Source of the DNA: Actinomycetes bacterium
Lineage (GTDB): Bacteria; Actinomycetota; Acidimicrobiia; Acidimicrobiales; JAJYXR01
Assembly: GCA_021801795.1 (NCBI GenBank)
Contig: JAJYXR010000030.1
Location: forward strand, 62,001 to 126,000
Length of the DNA stretch: 64,000 nucleotides
Direction of reading: 5' to 3'
Positions 9,198 through 16,798 of this stretch are shown one piece after another; the stretch's first letter is position 1; every line of letters begins with the position of its first letter. Under the pieces are notes generated by a model. That model did not search any database, was not told the origin of the DNA, and worked only from the letters and a program-made list of their open reading frames with translations. A program made the position numbers and the translations under genes.

Positions 9198-9743
9198 TCA
9201 TGTCTCGAACACCTGTCGCACATCCTCGGGGGTAAGGGTGGCCGCCAGGCGCTTGAGGGCCCTGTGCTGAGCGACACGTACTGCTCCAGGCCTCTTGCCG
9301 AGCAGCTCGGCCACCTCGTCCACACCCAGGCCACCGAGGACCCTCAGCGCGATGATCTCAGCCTGGTCGCGTGGCAAGCCAGCCGTCAGCCTGGCTACGG
9401 CTACGTCGGGAGCTACGAGACCGGCCCGGGTGTCGGCTGGGTCGATGCCACCCTGACGGGCGACGAAGTGCTCGATCGGCATCGGGTAGGTCCGCCTCCG
9501 AGCCCCACGGCGCCTGTGGTCGGCCACGCGCCTGTGGGCAATGCTGAACAGCCAGCCCCTCAGGGCACCCTCGTCACCGCTGAAGGATCCGAGGCGTCTG
9601 GCCACAGCCAGCCAGAGCTCCCCAGCCAGGTCGTCCGCCTCGTTCGGCTCCTGCCACCGGAGGTAGCGAAGGAGCATCGGATGGTAGGCGTGGTAGATGA
9701 CGGCCACTGCCCAGTCCTGGCCCGCCTGGGCCGCCGCCAGCAC
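9198..9743 (-). CDS. ECF-type RNA polymerase sigma factor
   Basis: A 181-residue sigma-70 family factor. GTG at 9741-9743 is taken as start because GAGGA lies ten bases upstream. Region 2 is seen at about residues 18-85 (YHPMLLRYLRWQEPNEADDL, then LWLAVARRLGSF and WLFSIAHRRVADHRRR). Region 4 at about 120-172 contains LPRDQAEIIALRVLGGLGVD and VAELLGKRPGAVRVAQHRAL, the helix-turn-helix that reads the -35 element. The repeat-rich membrane protein downstream is probably co-transcribed and may sense the signal. The regulon is unknown. Confidence 0.9.
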   Translation of the reverse strand: MLAAAQAGQDWAVAVIYHAYHPMLLRYLRWQEPNEADDLAGELWLAVARRLGSFSGDEGALRGWLFSIAHRRVADHRRRGARRRTYPMPIEHFVARQGGIDPADTRAGLVAPDVAVARLTAGLPRDQAEIIALRVLGGLGVDEVAELLGKRPGAVRVAQHRALKRLAATLTPEDVRQVFET

Positions 9744-9883
9744 CTGGTCGAAGTCCTCTATTGCCGTAGAAGAAACGTTACCGCCGGCTGCGAAGCCATG
9801 CCGCGTACGGAGCCACCGAGGGGCCTGGAGCGCCAGCGGCCGAGGTGCCAGGTCGACCTGGTGGCGCCGGGATGCGGCAGGAA

Positions 9884-10855
9884 TCAGGCGAGGTTATCCC
9901 CGCCGAAGATCTCGGACACCGAGGCATCCTCGAACACCGCGTCTATCGCGTGGGCTATCACGCCTGCTACCGAGAGGATCTCCATCTTTCCTATCCGCCG
10001 GTCGGCAGGTATGGGGAGAGTGTTCGTAACCACCACGCGCGACAGGGCGGACTTGTCCAGCCTCTCCAGGGCAGGATCCGACAGCACCCCGTGGGTGGCC
10101 ATCGCCCATACCTCCGCCGCTCCCCTGTCGGTGAGCAGCTCGGCAGCCGCGCAGATGGTGCCCGCTGTGTCGATCATGTCGTCGATGAGCACGCAGCGTC
10201 GAGACTCGACCTCTCCGACCACGTGGAGCGCCTCGACCTCGTTGGCACTTCCGCGCGGGCGCCGCTTGTGCACCACGGCCAGGTCTGCGTTCAGGTGCTG
10301 GCTGAAACGTTCCGCTACCTTCACCCGGCCCGCGTCTGGAGCCACCACCACCAGCCCGTCGGTCCCTTGCCGCCGCAGCTCCTCCACCAGCACCGGCATG
10401 GCCGTGAGGTGGTCGAAGGGGACGTCGAAGAACCCCTGGATCTGTCCGGAGTGCAGGTCGACGCTCACCACCCGGTCTGCGCCTGCCACCTGGAGCATGT
10501 CTGCCACCAGCTTCGCCGTGATCGGCTCCCGACCTGTCGCCTTTCGGTCCTGGCGGGAGTAGCCGTAGTAAGGGCATACCGCTGTGATCCGCTTCGCGGA
10601 TGCGCGCTTGGCGGCGTCGATCATGATCAGCTGTTCCATGAGCGCGTCGTTCACCGAGCCTGCGTGGGTCTGGATGATGAACACGTCGCTGCCCCGGATG
10701 GAGCTGTCATAACGACAGTGGATCTCCCCGTTCGCGAACTCCCGGAGGTTCGCCTGGCCGAGCGACACACCTAGATGCTCGGCTATCTCCGTCGCCAGCG
10801 CCGGATGGGACCGTCCGGACACGAGCTCGAGGCGGCGGCGAGGGACTAGCTCCAC
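9884..10855 (-). CDS. prs: Ribose-phosphate pyrophosphokinase
   Basis: Makes PRPP from ribose 5-phosphate and ATP for nucleotide, histidine and tryptophan synthesis. The 323-residue length is typical. Seen: LELVSGRSHPALA at the N-terminus, FANGEIHCRYDSSIRG, CPYYGYSRQDRK (ATP/phosphate loop, about 94-105), DLHSGQIQGFF and the PRPP-binding loop VLIDDMIDTAGTI (about 222-234). Translation starts at GTG 10853-10855. In many actinobacteria glmU directly precedes prs; here a plus-strand unknown gene separates them, so this may be an inserted or inverted segment. Confidence 0.95.
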   Translation of the reverse strand: MELVPRRRLELVSGRSHPALATEIAEHLGVSLGQANLREFANGEIHCRYDSSIRGSDVFIIQTHAGSVNDALMEQLIMIDAAKRASAKRITAVCPYYGYSRQDRKATGREPITAKLVADMLQVAGADRVVSVDLHSGQIQGFFDVPFDHLTAMPVLVEELRRQGTDGLVVVAPDAGRVKVAERFSQHLNADLAVVHKRRPRGSANEVEALHVVGEVESRRCVLIDDMIDTAGTICAAAELLTDRGAAEVWAMATHGVLSDPALERLDKSALSRVVVTNTLPIPADRRIGKMEILSVAGVIAHAIDAVFEDASVSEIFGGDNLA

Positions 10856-10987
10856 GCCATGACGCTAGCAAAGCCAGACCTCCGACCGGTCATGGGACTT
10901 GTCTGGGTACACCGGCAGCGGCGGGGAGCCGTCAGAAGCATTTCGTTGCCCGTTTGGCCCTGCAGGCAAGTCCTGAGCCGAACAATT

Positions 10988-11003
10988 GTAACGTAACTGT
11001 AAC
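10988..11003 (+). promoter_or_regulatory. Three GTAAC direct repeats
   Basis: GTAAC occurs at 10988, 10993 and 10999; the first and third are 11 bases apart, the spacing of direct-repeat sites for OmpR/PhoB-family regulators. They are followed by a run of seven T (11006-11012). The site sits in the 268-base gap between prs and the unknown gene at 11124 and is the most AT-rich stretch nearby. Function is inferred only from pattern. Confidence 0.3.
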
Positions 11004-11019
11004 CGTTTTTTTAGCGCCT

Positions 11020-11051
11020 CTGACCAGGTAGTTTGCAAACTCCCAGGTCAG
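11020..11051. promoter_or_regulatory. 32-base imperfect palindrome upstream of unknown gene
   Basis: CTGACCAGGTAGTTTG and CAAACTCCCAGGTCAG are inverted copies matching at 14 of 16 positions, with a perfect 12-base core AGTTTGCAAACT. A second small palindrome, CGAAATTTTCG, follows 6 bases later. It could be an operator for a dimeric regulator or an RNA hairpin in the leader of the gene starting at 11124. No T run follows, so termination is less likely. Confidence 0.5.
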
Positions 11052-11123
11052 AAGGTCGAAATTTTCGGCCGCAGATGGATAGTAGGTGACTGCCTCGAAT
11101 GCAGGCAGGGGAAGGGGAGCCCC

Positions 11124-11795
11124 ATGAGCACACGCCATTACCACCCCAGGCCAGCCAGCAGCGCCGCAAGGCGCCACCCCAGGCCAGCCAGCAGCGCCGG
11201 AAGGCTAAGGGCCACACTCGATCCGACTGGCTCTGACGCCGTGAAGGACCGCCGTTTTCTCTACCTCGTCGCTCATCGGGTTCCCGAGCGCGAAGCGTCG
11301 GAGTGGGCCGAGCACTTCGGAGCGAAGGATGCGCTCGAGATGCGGTCCCTGGGCATGACCCCGTCCGACGCAGTGCGCTACCGGGGTGATACGGAGGCCT
11401 GGGCGGACGCCGTCGTACGTGAGTCGGAGTCCAGTGGAAAGGCAACATCCGGACCCGTCGAGGACGCTGCACCCATCCGGTCGTTCGATCGGGCCAGGGG
11501 CACGGCCCTGCACAGGGAGCTCCTCGAGTACTGCGACCGCATGAGGAAACTGTTCGCTGCGCTCGGGGCAAGTGAGGAAACCTGCAACGCCTGGATCAGC
11601 ACGCTTGCCTTCACGCCGCGGGAGGCAGTGCTCTGGTACGCGTACTACCATTTCACGCTGGAGTATTCCCTACGCTGCCGGCACCTAGGGTTGGAGCCGC
11701 GTCTGGCCTTCTATGCCTTCACGAACCTGCAGGCCTACCTGGACGATGACGGCACGCTCAAGCCCACATACCCAGCCAGGCATCCCTGGAACTGA
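11124..11795 (+). CDS. Unknown protein with duplicated N-terminal segment
   Basis: A 223-residue protein that I do not recognise. ATG 11124 is supported by GGGGAG four bases upstream. Residues 8-25 hold a duplication: a 26-base unit is repeated exactly at 11141-11166 and 11174-11199, giving HPRPASSA twice. The remainder looks like a folded soluble protein rich in aromatic residues, with WAEHFGAKDALEMRSLGMTP in the middle and VLWYAYYHFTLEYSLRCRHL near the end; no signal peptide or membrane helix. It lies alone on the plus strand between prs and glmU, behind a palindromic leader. The start after the duplication (around residue 40) could be the conserved core. Confidence 0.65.
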   Translation: MSTRHYHPRPASSAARRHPRPASSAGRLRATLDPTGSDAVKDRRFLYLVAHRVPEREASEWAEHFGAKDALEMRSLGMTPSDAVRYRGDTEAWADAVVRESESSGKATSGPVEDAAPIRSFDRARGTALHRELLEYCDRMRKLFAALGASEETCNAWISTLAFTPREAVLWYAYYHFTLEYSLRCRHLGLEPRLAFYAFTNLQAYLDDDGTLKPTYPARHPWN

Positions 11796-11813
11796 TGGCA
11801 GGTTCCCACCAGC

Positions 11814-12914
11814 TCAGGTCTCGGGAAGCCGCTGGAACGGTTTCGCTACGCCACCTTCAGGGATGACGGTACCAGGCCCGAGCACGGCATAGGGCCCGAC
11901 AATCGCGTCCTGGCCGACCTCCGCCCTATCCGCGCTCGACTGGCGCACCACCGCGCGTTCGCCGACGACGGTGTCGATCAGGTGGCAGTCGGGTCCGAGC
12001 TCGGCACCCGCGCGCACCTCGGAGGAGCCCTGGAGGACCACCCCGGGCAGCAGGACGACATCTGGCTCGAGGATCACAGAAGCGTCCACGTAGGTACGCT
12101 CGGGGTCCCACATGGTCACCCCGCTTCTCATCCAACGCTCGTTTATCCTGTCGCGCAGCTCCGCCTCCGCTATGGCGAGCTGAGCCCGGTCGTTCACGCC
12201 GGCAGCCTCCATGGGATCGTCCACCACCAGCGACTCCACCTGGTAGCCAGCATCGTGCAGCACCTCGTAGATCCCCGTCAGCGAGTGCTCTCCGGTCGGG
12301 CCCACCGGTCTCAAGCGCCTGAGCGCCGGTGCGAGAACCGCATGGCGGAAGCAGTGGATGGTGGTGGCCACCTCGTCGACACCTGCCACCGCGTCGCCCA
12401 CCTCGGCATCCTCCACCACCCTCTCGACGCGATCGGAACGCTCCGAACGCACCACCCGGTCGTAGCCCGAGGGGTCGGCCAGCCTCGCGGTGAGGATGGT
12501 GGCGGCCGCCTGGCTGGCTCGATGGTGTCGCACCAGCGAGACCAGCGTGGTCGGTCGCACCAGCGGAGTGTCACCGGGAAGGACCACCACGTCCCCGTCC
12601 AGGTCAGCCAGACCCTCCGGCAGGCCTGTGAGACCTACCGCGAGCGCGTCGGCAGTGCCCAGCCTGGAGGGCTGCTCCACGAACTCTATGGACATCCGAT
12701 CCGGAGCGTGCTCGACGAGTGCCTTGGTCACCCAGTCGCCACGGTGGCCTACCACCACGACCACCTGGCGGACCGACACCTCGGCCAGCGCGTCGAGGAC
12801 GTAGAGGAGCATCGGCCGGCCGCAGAGGCGGTGCAGGGGCTTCGGCCGGGTGGAGCGCATCCGGGTCCCCTCGCCAGCAGCCAGCAACACGGCACATAGC
12901 GGACGTTCTGCCAT
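11814..12914 (-). CDS. glmU: GlmU-like UDP-GlcNAc pyrophosphorylase, short C-terminus
   Basis: The N-terminal uridyltransferase domain is complete: LLAAGEGTRMRSTRPKPLHR (nucleotide loop and catalytic Arg/Lys), VLPGDTPLV and ATTIHCF. It makes UDP-GlcNAc from GlcNAc-1-phosphate and UTP. The left-handed beta-helix begins near residue 265 (VDASVILEPDVVLLPGVVLQ) but the protein ends after about 365 residues with GPYAVLGPGTVIPEGGVAKP. Standard GlmU is about 450-490 residues and carries acetyltransferase His, Lys and NYDG elements in the missing part. No continuation was found in any frame downstream. ATG 12914 is preferred (GAGAGGA eight bases upstream) over GTG 12920. Either acetylation is done by another protein, or this is a monofunctional paralog. 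Confidence 0.85.
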   Translation of the reverse strand: MAERPLCAVLLAAGEGTRMRSTRPKPLHRLCGRPMLLYVLDALAEVSVRQVVVVVGHRGDWVTKALVEHAPDRMSIEFVEQPSRLGTADALAVGLTGLPEGLADLDGDVVVLPGDTPLVRPTTLVSLVRHHRASQAAATILTARLADPSGYDRVVRSERSDRVERVVEDAEVGDAVAGVDEVATTIHCFRHAVLAPALRRLRPVGPTGEHSLTGIYEVLHDAGYQVESLVVDDPMEAAGVNDRAQLAIAEAELRDRINERWMRSGVTMWDPERTYVDASVILEPDVVLLPGVVLQGSSEVRAGAELGPDCHLIDTVVGERAVVRQSSADRAEVGQDAIVGPYAVLGPGTVIPEGGVAKPFQRLPET

Positions 12915-13010
12915 GGGCACTATCCTCTCACCCGATGACCCCCCGATCGTGCATCCCCGTGCTATCTCACGGCGCCCCGCACGAACCGCTTGTAACCAGG
13001 CCCCGCTGAA

Positions 13011-14609
13011 GTGCCGGTCCTCCGCAGCTCCCTGGATTCTGCCTCGGACTCGTACGCGTCCAACCGGTCTTCAATGCTCGAGGCCATCGAGGTGCTCGAT
13101 GGCGAGCTGGCCCTCGCGAGAGCGGGCGGGGGGAGTCGATACGTAGAACGTCATCGCAGCCGCTCCAAGATGCTGGCGCGCGAGCGAATAGAGCTGCTCC
13201 TCGACCCTGACTCGCCATTCCTCGAGCTCTGCCCGCTGGCTGCCTGGGGCACCGAGTTCAATGTGGGCGCGAGCCTCGTCGCGGGCATCGGAGTGATCTC
13301 CGGCGTCGAGTGCCTGGTCTCTGCGAACGATCCCACCGTTCGGGGGGGATCGACGAACCCCTACACCATGCGCAAGTCGTCCCGATGTGCAGACATCGCA
13401 CTCGAGAACCGGCTCCCCTCGGTGAACCTGGTGGAGTCCGGCGGAGCAGACCTGCCGAACCAGGCTGAGCTCTTCATCCCCGGCGGTCGCGGTTTTCGTG
13501 ACCTCACCCAGCGCTCGGCTGCCGGCCTGCCGACCATCGCGCTGGTCTTCGGGAACTCCACCGCCGGGGGCGCCTACGTACCTGGTATGAGCGACTACAT
13601 AGTGATGATCGACGGTAGGTCGAAGGTCTTCCTCGGGGGGCCGCCACTCGTGAAGATGGCTACCGGGGAGGAGTCCGGCGACGAGGAGCTCGGCGGCGCA
13701 TCCATGCACGCGAGGGTGTCCGGGCTGGCCGACTTCCTGGCGACGGACGAGCTGGACGCCATACGGATCGGTCGCGACATAGTGGCCAGGCTGAACTGGT
13801 CCAAGCGCGGAAGCCCGCCCTCGATGCCCCCCGACGACCCCCTCTACGATCCCGAGGAGCTGCTGGGGATCGCCTCGGCCGACCTGCGAGTCCCATTCGA
13901 CCCACGCGAGGTCCTGGCCAGGGTGGTGGACGGTTCGCGCTTCGACGAGTTCAAGCCGCTATATGGGACCAGCCTGGTCACCGGATGGGCCTCCATACAC
14001 GGATACCCGATCGGGGTGCTCGCGAACCACAGGGGGGTGCTCTTCAACGAGGAGGCGAACAAGGCCACACAGTTCATCCAGCTGGCGAACCAGGTGGATG
14101 TCCCTCTTCTCTTCCTCCAGAACACCACTGGGTACATGGTCGGAAAGGAGTACGAACAGCGGGGCATCATCAAGGACGGGGCGAAGATGATCAATGCCGT
14201 GTCTAACTCGAAGGTGCCCCACCTCACCGTGAACATCGGTGCCTCCTACGGTGCAGGCAACTACGGTATGTGCGGCAGGGCCTACAACCCTCGATTCCTC
14301 TTCGCCTGGCCGAACGCCCGCTCGGCGGTGATGGGACCGACCCAGCTCGCAGGTGTGCTCTCGATCGTGGCCCGCCAGGCAGCCCAGTCGCGAAACGAGC
14401 CGTTCGACGAGGAGGCCGACGCAGCCATGCGCCAGGCAGTGGAGAGCCAGATCGAGGCAGAGTCGATGCCTCTCTACCTGAGCGCCCGGCTCTACGACGA
14501 CGGGATCATCGACCCCCGTGACACCAGGCATGTCCTCGGGATGTGCCTCTCCGTCGTTCACAACACACCTATCCAGGGAACACGCGGATACGGCGTGTTC
14601 CGGATGTGA
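13011..14609 (+). CDS. Acyl-CoA carboxylase beta (carboxyltransferase) subunit, AtuC/MccB-like
   Basis: A 532-residue biotin-dependent carboxyltransferase with both crotonase-like halves. Seen: CoA-binding and oxyanion motifs SGGADLPNQAELF, FGNSTAGGAYVPGMSDY, the biotin-side GASYGAGNYGMCGRAYNPRF and FAWPNARSAVMGPTQLAGVL. These read like methylcrotonyl-CoA or geranyl-CoA carboxylase beta subunits rather than propionyl-CoA carboxylase. It probably transfers carboxyl groups from biotin to a branched, unsaturated acyl-CoA. The alpha subunit starts 7 bases downstream, so the two are co-transcribed. Start at GTG 13011 lacks a clear ribosome site; a later start at Met22 is possible. Confidence 0.9.
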   Translation: MPVLRSSLDSASDSYASNRSSMLEAIEVLDGELALARAGGGSRYVERHRSRSKMLARERIELLLDPDSPFLELCPLAAWGTEFNVGASLVAGIGVISGVECLVSANDPTVRGGSTNPYTMRKSSRCADIALENRLPSVNLVESGGADLPNQAELFIPGGRGFRDLTQRSAAGLPTIALVFGNSTAGGAYVPGMSDYIVMIDGRSKVFLGGPPLVKMATGEESGDEELGGASMHARVSGLADFLATDELDAIRIGRDIVARLNWSKRGSPPSMPPDDPLYDPEELLGIASADLRVPFDPREVLARVVDGSRFDEFKPLYGTSLVTGWASIHGYPIGVLANHRGVLFNEEANKATQFIQLANQVDVPLLFLQNTTGYMVGKEYEQRGIIKDGAKMINAVSNSKVPHLTVNIGASYGAGNYGMCGRAYNPRFLFAWPNARSAVMGPTQLAGVLSIVARQAAQSRNEPFDEEADAAMRQAVESQIEAESMPLYLSARLYDDGIIDPRDTRHVLGMCLSVVHNTPIQGTRGYGVFRM

Positions 14610-14616
14610 GCCAGCC

Positions 14617-16743
14617 ATGATCACGAAACTTCTCGTGGCGAACCGAGGCGAGATCGCCCGCAGGGTGATCCGCAGCGCGCACGCCATGGGCATCCAGTGC
14701 GTCGCGGTCTACTCGGATGCCGACTCATCTGCTCCCCATGTCCGGGAAGCCGACCAGGCCGTGCGCCTCCCCGGCTACGGGGCTACCGACACCTACCTGA
14801 GGAGCGATCTGCTGGTTCGCGCCGCCCTCATGACCGGCGCGGATGCAATCCACCCTGGTTACGGGTTCCTCTCCGAGGATGCCCAGTTCGCGAGGGAGTG
14901 CACCCGGTCAGGGCTGGCCTTCGTGGGTCCCCCTGCAGACGTGATCGAGGCCATGGGCTCCAAGCTGAACGCGAAGGCTGCCATGGCTGCAGCAGGGGTG
15001 CCTGTGCTCGGCACGGTAGAGCTCCCAGCCCCGTCGCTCGGGGCTGGGGCTGGGGTGGCCGAGGTGCCGCGTGGGCTAATGGACGAGGTAGCTGCCCTGG
15101 GCTGGCCGGTGCTGGTGAAGGCCTCGGCAGGGGGCGGCGGGCGCGGGATGCGCGTCGTGGAGAGGGCTGCGGATCTGGCTGCTGCCCTGGAAGGCGCTTC
15201 TCGCGAAGCCTCCTCCGCCTTCGGCGACGGGACTGTCTTCATAGAGCCATACGTGCTCGACCCGCGCCACATCGAAGTTCAGATAGTCGGCGACACCCAC
15301 GGGAACGTCGTCCATCTGTTCGAGCGGGAGTGCTCCATACAGCGCCGCCACCAGAAGATCGTCGAGGAATGCCCTGCGGCGGGCCTGGACAGCGATACCA
15401 GGGATCGGCTCACCGAGGCGGCCATCACCGTCGCACGGACGATCGGGTACATAGGGGCGGGAACCGTGGAGTTCCTGCTGGCTCCCGATGGGAGGATCGC
15501 CTTTCTGGAGGTGAACACCCGGCTGCAGGTAGAGCATCCCGTGACGGAGGCCGTGACGGGTATCGACCTCGTACGGCTCCAGCTCCTGGTAGCCGAAGGA
15601 GCTCCGCTGCCCCCCGAGGTGATGCACCCCACCGTGGCCGGACACGCCATAGAGGTCCGTCTCTACGCGGAGGACCCGACTCGGTCATGGCAACCCTCTG
15701 CAGGGCACCTCGACCGATTCATGCTCCAGGGCTCGCAGTTCGCGACTCCGACTCCGGGAATGCCGGGCGTGCGGGTCGACGCGGGCTTCGCCGAGGGCAC
15801 CGACGTGAGCCCCTACTACGACCCGATGCTCGCGAAGGTGATCTCCCACGCACCCAGCCGTGGAGAGGCCGCCCGGCTGCTCGCGCAGGCACTGCGACGC
15901 TCCCGCATCCATGGGGTGAGCACGAACAGGGATCTCCTGGTGCGGATACTCGAGCACCCGGAGTTCCTGGACGGCCGTATAGACACTGGCTTCCTCGTGC
16001 GACATGATCCCGCCGCCCTCGGAGCACCACTGGCGTCAGAGGAGGCCGAGCTCTTGCATGCGCAGGCCGCAGCGCTTGCGCTACAGGCGAGCCATCGGGC
16101 GAGCGCTCCAGTGCTGAGGCCTATGCCCTCTGGGTGGCGCAATAACCCTAACGGCCCCGCCAAGGTCTCCTTCGAGGGCCACCACGGTGCCATCGAGGTG
16201 GAGTACGGCTTTGACCGATCCGGGCGGAGCAACCACCTGAGAGCAGTCCTCTCGGCCCCGCACAGTCGCTCGGCCACCCACACACCAGCCAGTCCCGAAA
16301 GCCTAGGAGCAGCGGGTGTGGGAGAGGGCGGTGTGGGAGAGGGCGGTGCAACGGTCCTGGAGTGCACCCCTGACGAGGTGGCGATGGAGATCGGAGGCGT
16401 GCGGACCCGCTTCGAGGTCCAGCAGGTAGACGGGGTTGCCTACGTCGACTCACCGCTCGGCTCCTCAGTGCTTCGCGTGATCGAGCGTTTCAGGCTGCCA
16501 GAGTCCCAGGGAGCTGCAGGGTCTCTGGCGGCCCCCCTGCCTGGAACGGTGGTGAAGGTGGCGGTCGACCCTGGCCAGGCAGTCGAGGCAGGCGACCTCC
16601 TGGTGGTCATCGAGGCGATGAAGATGGAGCACGAGGTATCGGCTCCGCGCTCAGGGATCGTCTCGGCAGTTCGCGTCGAGCAGGGCCACCAGGTCGAACC
16701 TGGCGAGGTCCTGGTGGTGATAGACGCCGAGGAGGGCTCATGA
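14617..16743 (+). CDS. Acyl-CoA carboxylase alpha subunit (biotin carboxylase + BCCP)
   Basis: A 708-residue protein with biotin carboxylase (1 to about 450; KLLVANRGEIARRVIRSAHA at the start, ATP-grasp loop KASAGGGGRGM, and the HIEVQIVGDTHGNVVHLFER, ECSIQRRHQK and EVNTRLQVEHPVTE signatures) and a C-terminal biotinyl domain with EAMKMEH (biotinylated Lys669). It carboxylates its own biotin with bicarbonate and ATP and hands it to the beta subunit upstream. The linker has a 15-bp duplication (Gly/Val/Glu repeat, about 16314-16345). The start at 14617 matches the family N-terminus. Length and domain order equal methylcrotonyl-, geranyl- or propionyl-CoA carboxylase alpha chains; specificity is set by the beta subunit. 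Confidence 0.92.
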   Translation: MITKLLVANRGEIARRVIRSAHAMGIQCVAVYSDADSSAPHVREADQAVRLPGYGATDTYLRSDLLVRAALMTGADAIHPGYGFLSEDAQFARECTRSGLAFVGPPADVIEAMGSKLNAKAAMAAAGVPVLGTVELPAPSLGAGAGVAEVPRGLMDEVAALGWPVLVKASAGGGGRGMRVVERAADLAAALEGASREASSAFGDGTVFIEPYVLDPRHIEVQIVGDTHGNVVHLFERECSIQRRHQKIVEECPAAGLDSDTRDRLTEAAITVARTIGYIGAGTVEFLLAPDGRIAFLEVNTRLQVEHPVTEAVTGIDLVRLQLLVAEGAPLPPEVMHPTVAGHAIEVRLYAEDPTRSWQPSAGHLDRFMLQGSQFATPTPGMPGVRVDAGFAEGTDVSPYYDPMLAKVISHAPSRGEAARLLAQALRRSRIHGVSTNRDLLVRILEHPEFLDGRIDTGFLVRHDPAALGAPLASEEAELLHAQAAALALQASHRASAPVLRPMPSGWRNNPNGPAKVSFEGHHGAIEVEYGFDRSGRSNHLRAVLSAPHSRSATHTPASPESLGAAGVGEGGVGEGGATVLECTPDEVAMEIGGVRTRFEVQQVDGVAYVDSPLGSSVLRVIERFRLPESQGAAGSLAAPLPGTVVKVAVDPGQAVEAGDLLVVIEAMKMEHEVSAPRSGIVSAVRVEQGHQVEPGEVLVVIDAEEGS

Positions 16744-16798
16744 CCCAGCTGAAGCACCCGTCCACCCCGACCAGCCGGTACCTTCCCCCAGGCCCGGT

